64,000 nt of DNA from Flavobacterium fryxellicola (GCF_900143245.1 NZ_FRDK01000002.1:372001-436000); one strand, 5' to 3'. Positions 8,085 to 16,142 are shown, numbered from the stretch's first letter. The notes: generated by a model from the letters alone, not told the origin. Made by a program: numbers and translations.

Positions 8085-9173
8085 ATGATTATGAGAATAT
8101 TTTTTGTGATACTAATAGTCATTCACGGACTGATTCACTTGATGGGTTTTGCAAAAGCATTTGACTTTGGAACTATCACTCAACTATCCAAAGAAATTTC
8201 TAAACCATTGGGCGTTCTTTGGCTGACAGCATTTTTGTTATTCCTATTATCAGCGATTTTATTTTTCTTAAAAAAAGAAGAATGGTGGATAATTAGTATA
8301 ATAGCAGTAATTGTTTCTCAAATACTAATTATTACAGTTTGGCAAGACGCAAAGTTTGGAACAATCGCTAATATTTTAATTGCTGCAGTTGCTGTTTTGA
8401 CATGGGGAAGCATCAGCTTTGAAAAGAGTTTCGTCAATGATAAAAATGAAAATATAATCCGAACAACTATAATTTCACAAGAAATTTTAACTGAGACAGA
8501 TATAAAAACATTACCTAAACCTGTGCAACATTACCTAAAATATGTTGGCGTGATGAATAAACCAAAAGTTAAAAATGTAAGAATTGTATTTGAAGGACAG
8601 ATGAGAGATAAGGGGAAGGACTATTTCCCATTTACCTCTGAACAGTTTAACTTTTTTGACGAACCAACAAGACTTTTCTATATGAAAGCAAAAATTTTTG
8701 GTGTATCGGCTCTTGGTTATCATAAATACAGTGATACTAAGGCATCAATGGACATAAGGCTTTTTGGACTTTTCCCAATTGTTAAAAAATCGGGAGACAT
8801 TATGAACAAAGCTGAAACTGTTACTCTATTTAATGATATGTGTTTACTTGCTCCAGCAACATTAATTGACAAAAGAATACAATGGGAATCAATAAATGAC
8901 ACGTTAGTAAAAGCGACTTTTACAAACAAAAAAATATCTATTACAGCAGCTTTGTACTTTAATCAACAAGGACAATTGGTTGACTTTATTTCAAACGACA
9001 GAACATCAATTACAGATATGAAACAATATCCATTTTCAACCCCAGTTTCAGAATACAAAATTATAAATGGATATAATTTAATGTCAAAAGCAGAAGCGGT
9101 TTGGGACTACACTGACGGGAAATTTACTTATGGGAAATTTATACTTAAAGAAATTGAATATAACATAAAGTAG
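8085..9173 (+). CDS. DUF6544 family membrane protein
   Basis: This 362-residue protein has four N-terminal hydrophobic segments (about residues 4-22, 42-61, 67-84 and 91-108) followed by a ~240-residue soluble part. That part carries the DUF6544 signature words KPVQHYLKYVGVMNKP, FNFFDEPTRLFYMKAKIFGV and IRLFGLFPIV. Function is unknown. The ATG at 8091 is a possible alternative start (MRIFFVILIVIHG). It lies alone between cassette-like ends. Confidence 0.75.
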   Translation: MIMRIFFVILIVIHGLIHLMGFAKAFDFGTITQLSKEISKPLGVLWLTAFLLFLLSAILFFLKKEEWWIISIIAVIVSQILIITVWQDAKFGTIANILIAAVAVLTWGSISFEKSFVNDKNENIIRTTIISQEILTETDIKTLPKPVQHYLKYVGVMNKPKVKNVRIVFEGQMRDKGKDYFPFTSEQFNFFDEPTRLFYMKAKIFGVSALGYHKYSDTKASMDIRLFGLFPIVKKSGDIMNKAETVTLFNDMCLLAPATLIDKRIQWESINDTLVKATFTNKKISITAALYFNQQGQLVDFISNDRTSITDMKQYPFSTPVSEYKIINGYNLMSKAEAVWDYTDGKFTYGKFILKEIEYNIK

Positions 9174-9233
9174 AAGAAAGGCAGCCGATAACAGATATGA
9201 GTTCGTTGGGCTTGAAAAGCCAAAAATGAATCC

Positions 9234-10015
9234 CGATCGCGCGGATTTGTAATCCGTGCTCGTTCCAACTGGGTTTTTCTAAATTATTTTAAGCCTTTTT
9301 ACTGCTATAAATTAACTTTGATCATTTACAAACCATATTATAAAATCCCGCCCGCGCGGATTTGCAATCCGTGCCCATTCCAACAGCGTTTTTCTAAATT
9401 ATTTTAAGTCTATTTAATGATTCAAATTATATTTGATCATTTATAGACATTTTATAAAACCCCGTTCCATAAAGTATTCCTGATTACACATAAATTTTTC
9501 GTAATGCTGCACAAATGCCGCTAGCTTTGCGCATTTTCATGAACTTTTTATTAAAACAAGACGCGATAAAGTGGCTGACTTTTGTTTTGACCCCTATAAA
9601 ACAAGAGTATTATTCTAAATTTCGATTTTTAATTACGCTGTTAATTTTTTCATCATTATTAGGTGTTTACCAGAGTTCCATTTCACCCCGATAGCGCGGA
9701 TTTGCAATCCGTGCCCACAACTATAAGACATAATAAAAAGAAGATACTAAATATGATTGCTTCGTTCCTTGCAATGACTCAGTAACCCGATAGCGCGGAT
9801 TTGCAATCCGTGCCCACAACAATAAACACTTTATCAAAAGAAAATATTAAATGTGATAGCTTCATTCCTGGCAATGACTCAGTAACCCGATAGCGCGGAT
9901 TTGCAATCCGTGCCCACAACAATAAACACTTTATCAAAAGAAAATATTAAATGTGATAGCTTCGTTCTTTGCAATGACTCCGTAATTCGACAGTGCGGAT
10001 TTGCAATCCGTGCCC
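9234..10015. repeat. Array of six REP-like hairpins with TTTGYAA core
   Basis: CGGATTTGCAATCCG, or the TTTGTAA variant, occurs at 9242-9256, 9357-9371, 9697-9711, 9796-9810, 9896-9910 and 9996-10010. The first two lie in ~115 bp units that share GTTTTTCTAAATTATTTTAAG. The last four lie in near-identical ~100 bp units with starts exactly 99 to 100 bases apart, sharing ATAAACACTTTATCAAAAG and GCAATGACTC in the closer copies. Hairpins of this sequence are the REP type that RAYT transposases mobilise in Bacteroidota; no RAYT gene is in the window. Confidence 0.85.
9506..9585. repeat. ~80 bp dispersed repeat, copy A
   Basis: The copy begins GCTGCACAAATGCCGCTAGC, with arms TGCACAAA and TTTGCGCA forming a hairpin, and ends AAAGTGGCTGACTTTT. 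It is clearly related to copies B (12124-12200) and C (12633-12710). Confidence 0.7.
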
Positions 10016-10060
10016 ATTACAAATGGATTTGTCACTATTTTCACCGTACTGTTTTCAATT

Positions 10061-10110
10061 AAAAAAGTGTTTAGCTCAAAGATAATTTCTTAAAGCTAAA
10101 CACTTTTTTT
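10061..10110 (-). terminator. Strong hairpin terminator after the SDR gene
   Basis: AAAGTGTTTAGCT pairs perfectly with AGCTAAACACTTT around a loop of about 17 bases. T runs flank both sides, so it could stop transcription in either direction. The only adjacent gene is the minus-strand SDR. Confidence 0.75.
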
Positions 10111-10136
10111 ACCATAAAATAAGTACAGACAGCTAC

Positions 10137-10958
10137 TTATTTTTTAGAGGGATCGATAGTATCGGTTTTAATTTCAAATTGGCGGTTTTGGTACTCTTGG
10201 CACATTGGGACCATTTTTTCAGGACAAACGGTACGGAAATTATGTTCTTGTTGCGGAATATTTTCTACCATTTTATCAATCATTTCTTGAGGATCAAACT
10301 GGTTTTCGGCCATTTTGGTCGCTGCTTTCTCAATTTCTTTTATTGAGGTAAAATGTTCGTCTTCATTGAACCATTGTTTGTAAGAATCGTACATTCTGTC
10401 GTTAAAACCCGTATCAAATGGACCTGGATTGATGGTGGCCACTGTAACTCCAAAAGGTTGTAACTCGTCTCTTAAGCATTGAGCAATTGCTTCAAGAGCG
10501 TGTTTCGAAGCATTGTACGGCCCTAAAAATCCACTTGTGGTAAAACCTGCAATTGATGATACAAATATGATTTTACCTTTGCCTTTTTGCACCATTTTTT
10601 TGATAAAAGGCTGCGAAAATTCGAGCGTTGAAAATGTATTGGTTTCCATAACCTCTCGCAAGTAATCAACAGGAATTTCAGCTAGTGGTCCTGTGTATCC
10701 CATTCCAGCATTATTTACTAAAATGTCAACGTCGTATTTCAAAGCATTTTCACAGTCGAATGCATCACAAATGTCTAGTTTAATTAATTCGATGTTTTGT
10801 TTGTAATCGGCCTCTTTGAGTTCTTAGATTAACCGCGACATTTGCTCAAAGGTATGAACCGAAGCAATTACTTTATGTCCTTCTTTTGCTAGGCCAATTG
10901 CTGTCTCTTTTCCGAGTCCTGAGCCTGCACCCGTAATTAAAATGGTTTGCTTTTTCAT
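10137..10958 (-). pseudogene. Short-chain dehydrogenase/reductase broken by one nonsense codon
   Basis: The full frame starts at ATG 10958 (MKKQTILITGAGSGLGKE, with the TGxxxGxG nucleotide-binding loop) and would give 273 residues, a normal length for the family. A single TAA at 10826-10824 stops it after ~44 residues; reading resumes in the same frame with ELKEADYKQNIELIKLDICD and NNAGMGYTG. Downstream it keeps the catalytic Ser (IIFVSSIAG) and YNASK. Apart from that codon nothing is wrong, so inactivation is recent or the base is a sequencing error. The long downstream piece from 10742 lacks the nucleotide-binding loop and is unlikely to work alone. Confidence 0.85.
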
Positions 10959-11071
10959 CTTTATTTTTTAAGAATTTTAAGTTGAAATTACCAATTATTA
11001 CGATAAATATTCCTGATTTTAAAACGGTTTTAACTTTTGCACTATTTTGTGGCAATTTACTTCCTCCCTCC

Positions 11072-11110
11072 GCAAAGTATTTGCGCTACAGCAAATACTA
11101 AGGACTTTGC
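11072..11110. repeat. Compound inverted repeat
   Basis: AGTATTTGC (11076-11084) pairs with GCAAATACT (11091-11099). The outer words GCAAAG and CTTTGC give a second, alternative pairing. It lies upstream of the SDR gene, in the ~490 bases (10959-11491) where I otherwise see only AT-rich sequence and a single TAAGTCTGA-type hairpin near 11230. Confidence 0.5.
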
Positions 11111-11491
11111 AGTAAATAATTCCATTTAGTGTTTCCCGTAATGATCTGGTAAGCAAATAATGTAACTTTGAAAGTAATTCAAATGCATAAGATTTTTATT
11201 CGAATTATTGCTATATTTGAACATAAATTAAGTCTGATCTTTATCAGAACTATCTCCCGCATTATGGGGTAATCAGTCGCATTTCGTTAGACCAATATAA
11301 AAATTACGGGCAAGTTAAAAAACCCTCACAGTAATCAAACACAGACGAGAGAACCTAAACTTTACTATATCTTGACAGCCATTACATAAGAATAAAACAG
11401 TTAATTTTGAAACACCAAATTATATGTTTAACCAAAAAGTTGCATTTGTAACTTGAATCCAGCTTACAAAATTAATAGATTATTTGTAAAA

Positions 11492-11929
11492 ATGATAGAA
11501 ACAATAAACGTATTCGATTTAGAGGGCATTGCAGTTAATTTAATTTCTAAGTATAAAGGAAAGCCTTTATTACTGCTTATTTACAATAACGATTGTCTGG
11601 GATGTACTGGTAGAGCTATTCCTTTGGCGTACGACTTTCAGCAAATGTATGAATCCATTCAGGTTATTGGAATCCATTCTGATTTTAAAAATAGAGAGGC
11701 CACTAAAGAAAATATCAAAAATATTTTTACTAGCGGAGAGAATCCATTTCCAATATATATAGATAAACATCACCAAGTGTACGACCAATTAAATGCTGAA
11801 GGTACTCCTCAATGGTTATTGATTAATAGTAATGGTGAATTGTACCGCTCCATTTTTGGTTCTCAAGAAGGAGCTCAGAGCAGATTGTCATATGCGGTTG
11901 AAACACTTGTTGAAAACAACACTTTATAA
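11492..11929 (+). CDS. Thioredoxin-fold redox protein (TlpA/AhpC-TSA-like)
   Basis: The 145-residue product has a thioredoxin-like fold with the motif NNDCLGCTGRAIPLA, that is a CxxC active site following strand LLLLIYN. The cis-Pro loop is GTPQWLLINSNGEL. There is no signal peptide, so it should be cytoplasmic. The frame can be extended to a TTG at 11453, but the ATG at 11492 (MIETINVFDLEG) fits the family start. No redox partner gene is adjacent. Confidence 0.75.
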   Translation: MIETINVFDLEGIAVNLISKYKGKPLLLLIYNNDCLGCTGRAIPLAYDFQQMYESIQVIGIHSDFKNREATKENIKNIFTSGENPFPIYIDKHHQVYDQLNAEGTPQWLLINSNGELYRSIFGSQEGAQSRLSYAVETLVENNTL

Positions 11930-12013
11930 AATATTTGAATCTTGAAGAAAACAATCTTGATTAATTTAAACAAGAAGATGTCTAATGTATTTAAAATTTA
12001 ATGCTACTCTGGT

Positions 12014-12071
12014 ACTCGTTTGCAACGAGTGCCTACCTACTTTAAAACACTAGATAAAGCGTTTGTAACGC
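12014..12071. repeat. Two further REP-like hairpins
   Basis: ACTCGTTTGCAACGAGT (12014-12030) and GCGTTTGTAACGC (12059-12071) keep the TTTGYAA core of the 9.2-10 kb array but have different arms. The remainder of the 11930-12364 spacer holds repeat copy B and AT-rich sequence. Confidence 0.7.
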
Positions 12072-12123
12072 GACAAACTTAACTGATACACAAAATATTT
12101 ATTTAAATACGTTTCTCTTAAAC

Positions 12124-12200
12124 GTTGCGCATATTTATCTGACTTTGCGCAATTTTTATAATTAGAGATTATATTAAAAACGTCTTAAAGTGGCTGACCC
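12124..12200. repeat. ~80 bp dispersed repeat, copy B
   Basis: GTTGCGCATATTTATCTGAC leads into TTTGCGCAATTTTTAT and ends AAAGTGGCTGACC. It is the most diverged of the three copies. Confidence 0.65.
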
Positions 12201-12364
12201 TCAAAGGTGTTTTAGCAAAAAAAAACCTAAATTTAGTACAAATGGATCGTATCTCTTGTTTGAGTTGTTTTTGAAAAATAAGAAAAAACATCCTTTCTTG
12301 TAATCAAAACCAGTTATATTTACATGGAAAGTAAGAACACTATTTAATAACCAAAAAACCTGTT

Positions 12365-12565
12365 ATGAAAGAATACAAAGTAGAAAGTTTAATTTATTAC
12401 TCTAAATTGACTTTAGATTCAAAGCACATTGCTAATGACTCAAAAAAAGAAATTCAGGAAAAACTAGATGAATATGCAGCAAAAGGATATCGATTCACTA
12501 CCTCAACATCAACAAATTTTGGTGCCGCAATTTATATTCATTTGTATTTTGAAAAAGATATTTAA
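12365..12565 (+). CDS. DUF4177 family small protein
   Basis: The 66-residue protein resembles DUF4177: it opens MKEYKVESLIYYSK, has a central helix KKEIQEKLDEYAAKGYRF and a final strand IYIHLYFEKD. The family is a small alpha/beta fold of unknown function. The stop codon touches the inverted repeat at 12566, and copy B of the dispersed repeat lies upstream, so the gene sits between two repeat copies. Confidence 0.65.
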   Translation: MKEYKVESLIYYSKLTLDSKHIANDSKKEIQEKLDEYAAKGYRFTTSTSTNFGAAIYIHLYFEKDI

Positions 12566-12657
12566 GCAAAGTCAGAGAAAAATAATTTCCGCTCCGCATA
12601 ATCTTCATTTAAAGAATAAACTTGTCGTGTAAGCTGCGCAAATGTCTCTGACTTTGC
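12566..12657. repeat. 13 bp perfect inverted repeat around 66 bases
   Basis: GCAAAGTCAGAGA at 12566-12578 is exactly complementary to TCTCTGACTTTGC at 12645-12657. The right arm is part of repeat copy C. The left arm begins at the base after the DUF4177 stop codon. Confidence 0.75.
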
Positions 12658-12710
12658 GCAATTTTCAGGACTTGATAGTATATAAAAAGTCATGAAATGG
12701 CTGACTTTTA
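12633..12710. repeat. ~80 bp dispersed repeat, copy C
   Basis: GCTGCGCAAATGTCTCTGAC, then TTTGCGCAATTTTCAGGACTT, ending GAAATGGCTGACTTTT. The arms TGCGCAAA and TTTGCGCA form an eight-base hairpin. Confidence 0.7.
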
Positions 12711-12763
12711 AGAGTCCGCTGCAATACCAGAACGTTATGCAAAACCAAAACAACTCTTTAAAT

Positions 12764-13197
12764 ATGAAAAAAGTATTATTTGCACTTTTACTATTATTTT
12801 CATTCAGCGTAAATGCTCAACAAAATATAAATGAAATTAAGAAAGATGCATTACAAATTATTAAGAAAATTAATTTCGAATATAAAAATGGAAGTCTAAC
12901 CACAGAACAAATCTCTGAACTCTTTTGTAAAAAAATTTATTATTCTGTTTGAGATAGAGGAGACTATGATGATAACTATTTGATTCAAAATCAAAAAATT
13001 TTAAAGAAACTGTTACTTTATTAAACTTTCACAAACTAAAAAAAAGCAGAATAACTTTCCATGAAGAGAGTCAAGAATATACATTAAGCTATCAATTAGT
13101 CAGGCCTACAGCCAAATTTGAAGGTTCGAGCGCTTTAGTGAGTTTTATAATAGAAAATGGAAAACTTAAATTGTACAGTATTCAAACAATTCCATAA
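12764..13197 (+). pseudogene. Exported protein of unknown family, broken by a stop and a frameshift
   Basis: The ATG at 12764 opens a clean signal peptide (MKKVLFALLLLFSFSVNAQ) and ~62 residues, ending at TGA 12950-12952. Reading through that codon gives DRGDYDDNYLI. The sequence then continues in another frame with SKNFKETVTLLNFHKLKKSR and YTLSYQLVRPTAKFEGSSAL, ending IQTIP at 13197. The intact product would be a ~143-residue periplasmic protein with a beta-rich end. I do not recognise the family. Confidence 0.65.
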
Positions 13198-13306
13198 ATA
13201 CAATACAGATCACAGCTAAAGTCTTAGTGCATACGCACCATAAATAATAACACCGTAATAACGCAACCAAATACTCTTTTTGTTATATTTATAAAAACAT
13301 TTCGCA

Positions 13307-13798
13307 ATGAAAAAAATAGTACTTCTCCTGCTGGTTTCATTCTCGTTCAGTTCTTGCTGGCCAACGACTGATAATCGAGATTTTATAAATGAAAATTACA
13401 AACCTATCATTGTAGAACGAAGCGTACTTGAAAACTCCATTGCGTTTCAAAGTTCACAACCCGTAATTAAATCAGGAAAAATATATATAAAAGACGATTT
13501 GATGTTTGTAAACGACGTAAACAAAGGATTTCATGTTTACGATTATGCAGATCCGAAAAATCCAATCCGGATGCACTTTATAAAAGCACCGGGTGCCACT
13601 GACTTGGCGATTAGAGACAATACCATGTACATCAATCAAGCAGTAGATTTAGTAACGGCAACGTACAATCCTGCAACAAAAAAATTCCTAGTAACGAACA
13701 GAAACAGAAATGTTTTTCCACAAAAGCAAGCCCCAAACGGCTTATATGGCTACACCAAAGAAAATGAAATTATAATCGATTGGACTTTAATCAAGTAA
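13307..13798 (+). CDS. Lipoprotein with LVIVD-like repeats
   Basis: This 163-residue protein has a lipoprotein signal (MKKIVLLLLVSFSFSSC, Cys17 as the lipidated residue). The mature part contains the repeat-like phrases GKIYIKDDLMFVNDVNKGFH and YDYADPKNPIRMHFIK, typical of LVIVD/beta-propeller surface proteins. It is short for a propeller. Three bases separate it from the next, similar gene, so the pair is an operon and may work together at the outer membrane. Ligand unknown. Confidence 0.7.
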   Translation: MKKIVLLLLVSFSFSSCWPTTDNRDFINENYKPIIVERSVLENSIAFQSSQPVIKSGKIYIKDDLMFVNDVNKGFHVYDYADPKNPIRMHFIKAPGATDLAIRDNTMYINQAVDLVTATYNPATKKFLVTNRNRNVFPQKQAPNGLYGYTKENEIIIDWTLIK

Positions 13799-13801
13799 CA
13801 C

Positions 13802-14530
13802 ATGAAAAAAATTATATCCTTCGTATTACTAGTATTTATAATAGGTTGCTCCGACAGTGATAGCGCGCAAAACAGCGACATAGGACAAGGAGGATCACTT
13901 GCTGTTTTTGCCATAAAAGGGAATTATCTCTACGGCGTTGACCAAATGAAGTTGAATGTATTCTCGTTAATCGATTCCGAAAAACCAGTAAAAGTCAATG
14001 AGATTCCAATAGGTTTTGACATAGAAACCCTATTTTCTTTTGGAGATAATCTTTTTATTGGATCTAGAAACGGAATGTTTATTTATTCTATTACAAATCC
14101 GGAAAACCCAATCAAATTATCGAGTGTGCAACACTTTACTGCTTGTGATCCTGTCATTGCCAATAGTACACATTCCTATGTAACCTTGAATTCAAATACA
14201 ACGTGTGGAAATAATATAAACGTATTACAAGTTTATGACACCAAAGATCTAACGAACCCAAAATTAATTCACAGCAGAACACTTACGCAACCAAAAGGAA
14301 TTGGTTTTTTTACTGCCGATTATTTATTTGTTTGTGATGATGTTATCAAAATATTTAACATTCAAAATCCCGCAGAACCCATCTTAGTGCATAGCATTGA
14401 TAGAAATTGTTTTGATTTAATAATTAGAAACAACACTTTGTTTGCCATAGGAAATGGCGGTGTGTATCTTTATGAATTGAATCCGAGTAACATAAAAGAT
14501 ATAAAAGTCGTTAGCGAAGTCAAATTTTAA
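13802..14530 (+). CDS. LVIVD-repeat lipoprotein
   Basis: The 242-residue protein has a lipobox ending IIGC (Cys16) and an acidic SDSDS start to the mature part. At least four repeats of the type 'YLYGVDQMKLNVFSLIDSEKP' (YDTKDLTNPKLIHS, FNIQNPAEPILVHS and others) build a beta-propeller. It is predicted to be anchored at the cell surface. Its stop overlaps by three bases the stop of the convergent methyltransferase gene. Confidence 0.75.
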   Translation: MKKIISFVLLVFIIGCSDSDSAQNSDIGQGGSLAVFAIKGNYLYGVDQMKLNVFSLIDSEKPVKVNEIPIGFDIETLFSFGDNLFIGSRNGMFIYSITNPENPIKLSSVQHFTACDPVIANSTHSYVTLNSNTTCGNNINVLQVYDTKDLTNPKLIHSRTLTQPKGIGFFTADYLFVCDDVIKIFNIQNPAEPILVHSIDRNCFDLIIRNNTLFAIGNGGVYLYELNPSNIKDIKVVSEVKF

Positions 14531-15183
14531 TTTTCTAAGAAATACCGCTCTTCAATCCTTTTAATGTCTTTGATGGAATTTTTGGCCCAAGCCAAACGTT
14601 TTTCTAAAATTTCATTTTCAGTTAAATGCCAATCGATGTTTGAATTGCGCAAGCGGTTTGTCAAATTTTGAATAATGATTGCCGCAGATACTGAAATATT
14701 CAAGCTTTCGGTAAAACCGACCATTGGTATTTTTAGAAAACCATCGGCGCGTTGCAAAATTTCTTCGGATAAACCGTCTCTTTCTGTTCCAAAAAATAAG
14801 GCACTTGGTTTCGATATATCAAAATCATCCATCAAACAATCATTCTCGTGAGGTGTAGTGGCAATAATTTGATAGCCTTTACTTTTGAGCGTATCCACAC
14901 AATTCGTGATACTATCGAAGGTGTTAATATCAACCCATTTTTGGGCTCCCATGGCAATTTCTTTATCGATACTTTTTCCATAGCGTTGCTCAATTACATT
15001 TAATTCCTGAATTCCGAAGATTTCACAACTGCGCATTACCGCACTTGTATTGTGCATTTGGAAAATATCTTCGACAGCAATTGTAAAATGCTTGGTTCTG
15101 TTTTCCAAAACCTTCAGAAATTTTTCTTTGCGGTTATCCGTTAAAATATTTTCGAGAAAATTAAGGTAATCGATATCAATCAT
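14527..15183 (-). CDS. TrmH-family tRNA/rRNA 2'-O-methyltransferase
   Basis: The 218-residue protein is a SPOUT methyltransferase that uses SAM to methylate a ribose 2'-OH in RNA. The three family motifs are present: motif 1 NTSAVMRSCEIFG, motif 2 ALFFGTERDGLS, motif 3 IPMVGFTESLNISVSAAI (trefoil knot). The C-terminal helix RLAWAKNSIKDIKRIEERYF resembles that of TrmH, the tRNA Gm18 enzyme, which is the likeliest assignment. I chose ATG 15183 (MIDIDYLNFLE) over an upstream ATG at 15204. Confidence 0.88.
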   Translation of the reverse strand: MIDIDYLNFLENILTDNRKEKFLKVLENRTKHFTIAVEDIFQMHNTSAVMRSCEIFGIQELNVIEQRYGKSIDKEIAMGAQKWVDINTFDSITNCVDTLKSKGYQIIATTPHENDCLMDDFDISKPSALFFGTERDGLSEEILQRADGFLKIPMVGFTESLNISVSAAIIIQNLTNRLRNSNIDWHLTENEILEKRLAWAKNSIKDIKRIEERYFLEN

Positions 15184-15304
15184 TGGGATTATTTTTTTTT
15201 GCAAAAATAGTAAAAAAGAGTAGTTTTATCAATTCAAAAAGCATTTGTCACAGCAGCTAGTACTATCGTATATTTGAAAATGAAGTGCGTTTGTCTACGA
15301 AATT

Positions 15305-15397
15305 TGCGTGAGGGATAGAGGCGGTATCCTTTTTAGGGCTTTTTAGCCCAAAAAAGATAAAGCCGAAAGCCCGGTCGCTTTTGCGAACACGCCCAAA
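15305..15397 (-). repeat. Flavobacterial intergenic hairpin element, copy 1
   Basis: Read on the minus strand the element starts TTTGGGCGTGTTCGC, contains CCGGGCTTTCGGCTTTATC and an inner GGGCTAAAAAGCCC palindrome, and ends ATCCCTCACGCAAA. Its ends match those of the element at 24374-24493. It stops ten bases before the sirtuin start codon, so it is probably in that gene's 5' leader. Confidence 0.7.
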
Positions 15398-15407
15398 TAA
15401 TAAAAAA

Positions 15408-16100
15408 ATGAAAAAGAAATTAGTGGTTTTGACAGGAGCCGGTATCGATGCGGAAAGTGGCATTAAAACGTTTCGTGATAGCGACGGACTTTGGGAAGGT
15501 CATAATGTGCTTGATGTGGCCACACCGGAAGGCTGGCATAAAAACCCAGCTTTAGTGCTTGATTTTTACAATCAAAGGCGCAAACAGCTCAAAGAAGTAC
15601 AACCAAATCTAGGTCATCAGATTCTCGCTGCATTAGAAAAGGATTTTGAGGTGTACATTATCACACAAAATGTAGACGATTTACACGAGCGCGCCGGAAG
15701 TTCTAAGGTGTTGCATCTGCACGGCGAATTATTGAAGGTGCGAAGTACTGCAAATGTAAATTACATTGTGGATTGGAAGGAGGATTTAAATTTTGGCGAT
15801 TATGATAACAATAACAACCAATTGCGGCCGCACATAGTCTGGTTTGGGGAGGAAGTTCCTGCGCTTGACGAGGCAATAAAAATCACTCAAAGTGCCGATT
15901 ATTTTGTTGTTATTGGCACTTCATTGCAAGTGTATCCTGCAGCTGGTTTAATCGATTTTACTTCATCTGAGATACCCGTATTTTATATCGATCCAAAACC
16001 TATAAGGATCCCAAATCTCCGAAATCCATTGGAAGTCATTCCAGAAGTGGCCTCTGAAGGAATGAAAATACTAAAAAAGAAGCTTCTTGACTTTATTTAA
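15408..16100 (+). CDS. cobB: NAD-dependent protein deacylase (sirtuin)
   Basis: The 230-residue protein is a sirtuin that removes acyl groups from lysines at the expense of NAD. Motifs seen are the NAD loop GAGIDAESGIKTFRDSDGLW, QNVDDLHERAG, the catalytic His in HLHGE and the GTSLQVYPAAGL strand. Two points are unusual. The normally Ser/Thr residue in GAG(I)S is Asp, and the four zinc Cys are absent, the small domain being replaced by VRSTANVNYIVDWKEDLNFG. The second trait is, to my recollection, usual in Bacteroidota sirtuins; the Asp I have not met. ATG 15408 starts directly before the Rossmann strand. Confidence 0.88.
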   Translation: MKKKLVVLTGAGIDAESGIKTFRDSDGLWEGHNVLDVATPEGWHKNPALVLDFYNQRRKQLKEVQPNLGHQILAALEKDFEVYIITQNVDDLHERAGSSKVLHLHGELLKVRSTANVNYIVDWKEDLNFGDYDNNNNQLRPHIVWFGEEVPALDEAIKITQSADYFVVIGTSLQVYPAAGLIDFTSSEIPVFYIDPKPIRIPNLRNPLEVIPEVASEGMKILKKKLLDFI

Positions 16101-16134
16101 AAACCATTCGTTTTCTATTTTGTTTTGAAAGGTT

Positions 16135-16142
16135 TATATTTG
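16135..16142 (+). promoter_or_regulatory. Possible -7 box for purB
   Basis: TATATTTG matches TAnnTTTG and lies 26 bases before the purB ATG. The upstream TTTG candidates are not at the ideal 19-21 spacing. Confidence 0.4.

Larger units (their letters stand above)
9174..10060. other. Gene-free stretch built of repeats
   Basis: After the boundary CCGATAAC (9185-9192) comes what looks like a cut-off attC-like arm (GTTCGTTGGGCTTG, with a small GGCTT/AAGCC hairpin). The rest is the REP-like array, one copy of the ~80 bp GCGCA repeat, and AT-rich spacer. I see no coding potential. Confidence 0.6.

Noticed and set aside
9680-10015. Possible CRISPR array (regular ~100 bp repeats)
   Set aside because: The conserved part is the whole ~100 bp unit including the interval, spacers are not unique, and no cas genes are near. 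REP-type tandem duplication explains it.
12724-13250. The decayed exported-protein gene as a fourth cassette (GTTATGC at 12734)
   Set aside because: No GCATAAC-like partner is found after its end, so the complementarity test that the other three genes pass fails here.
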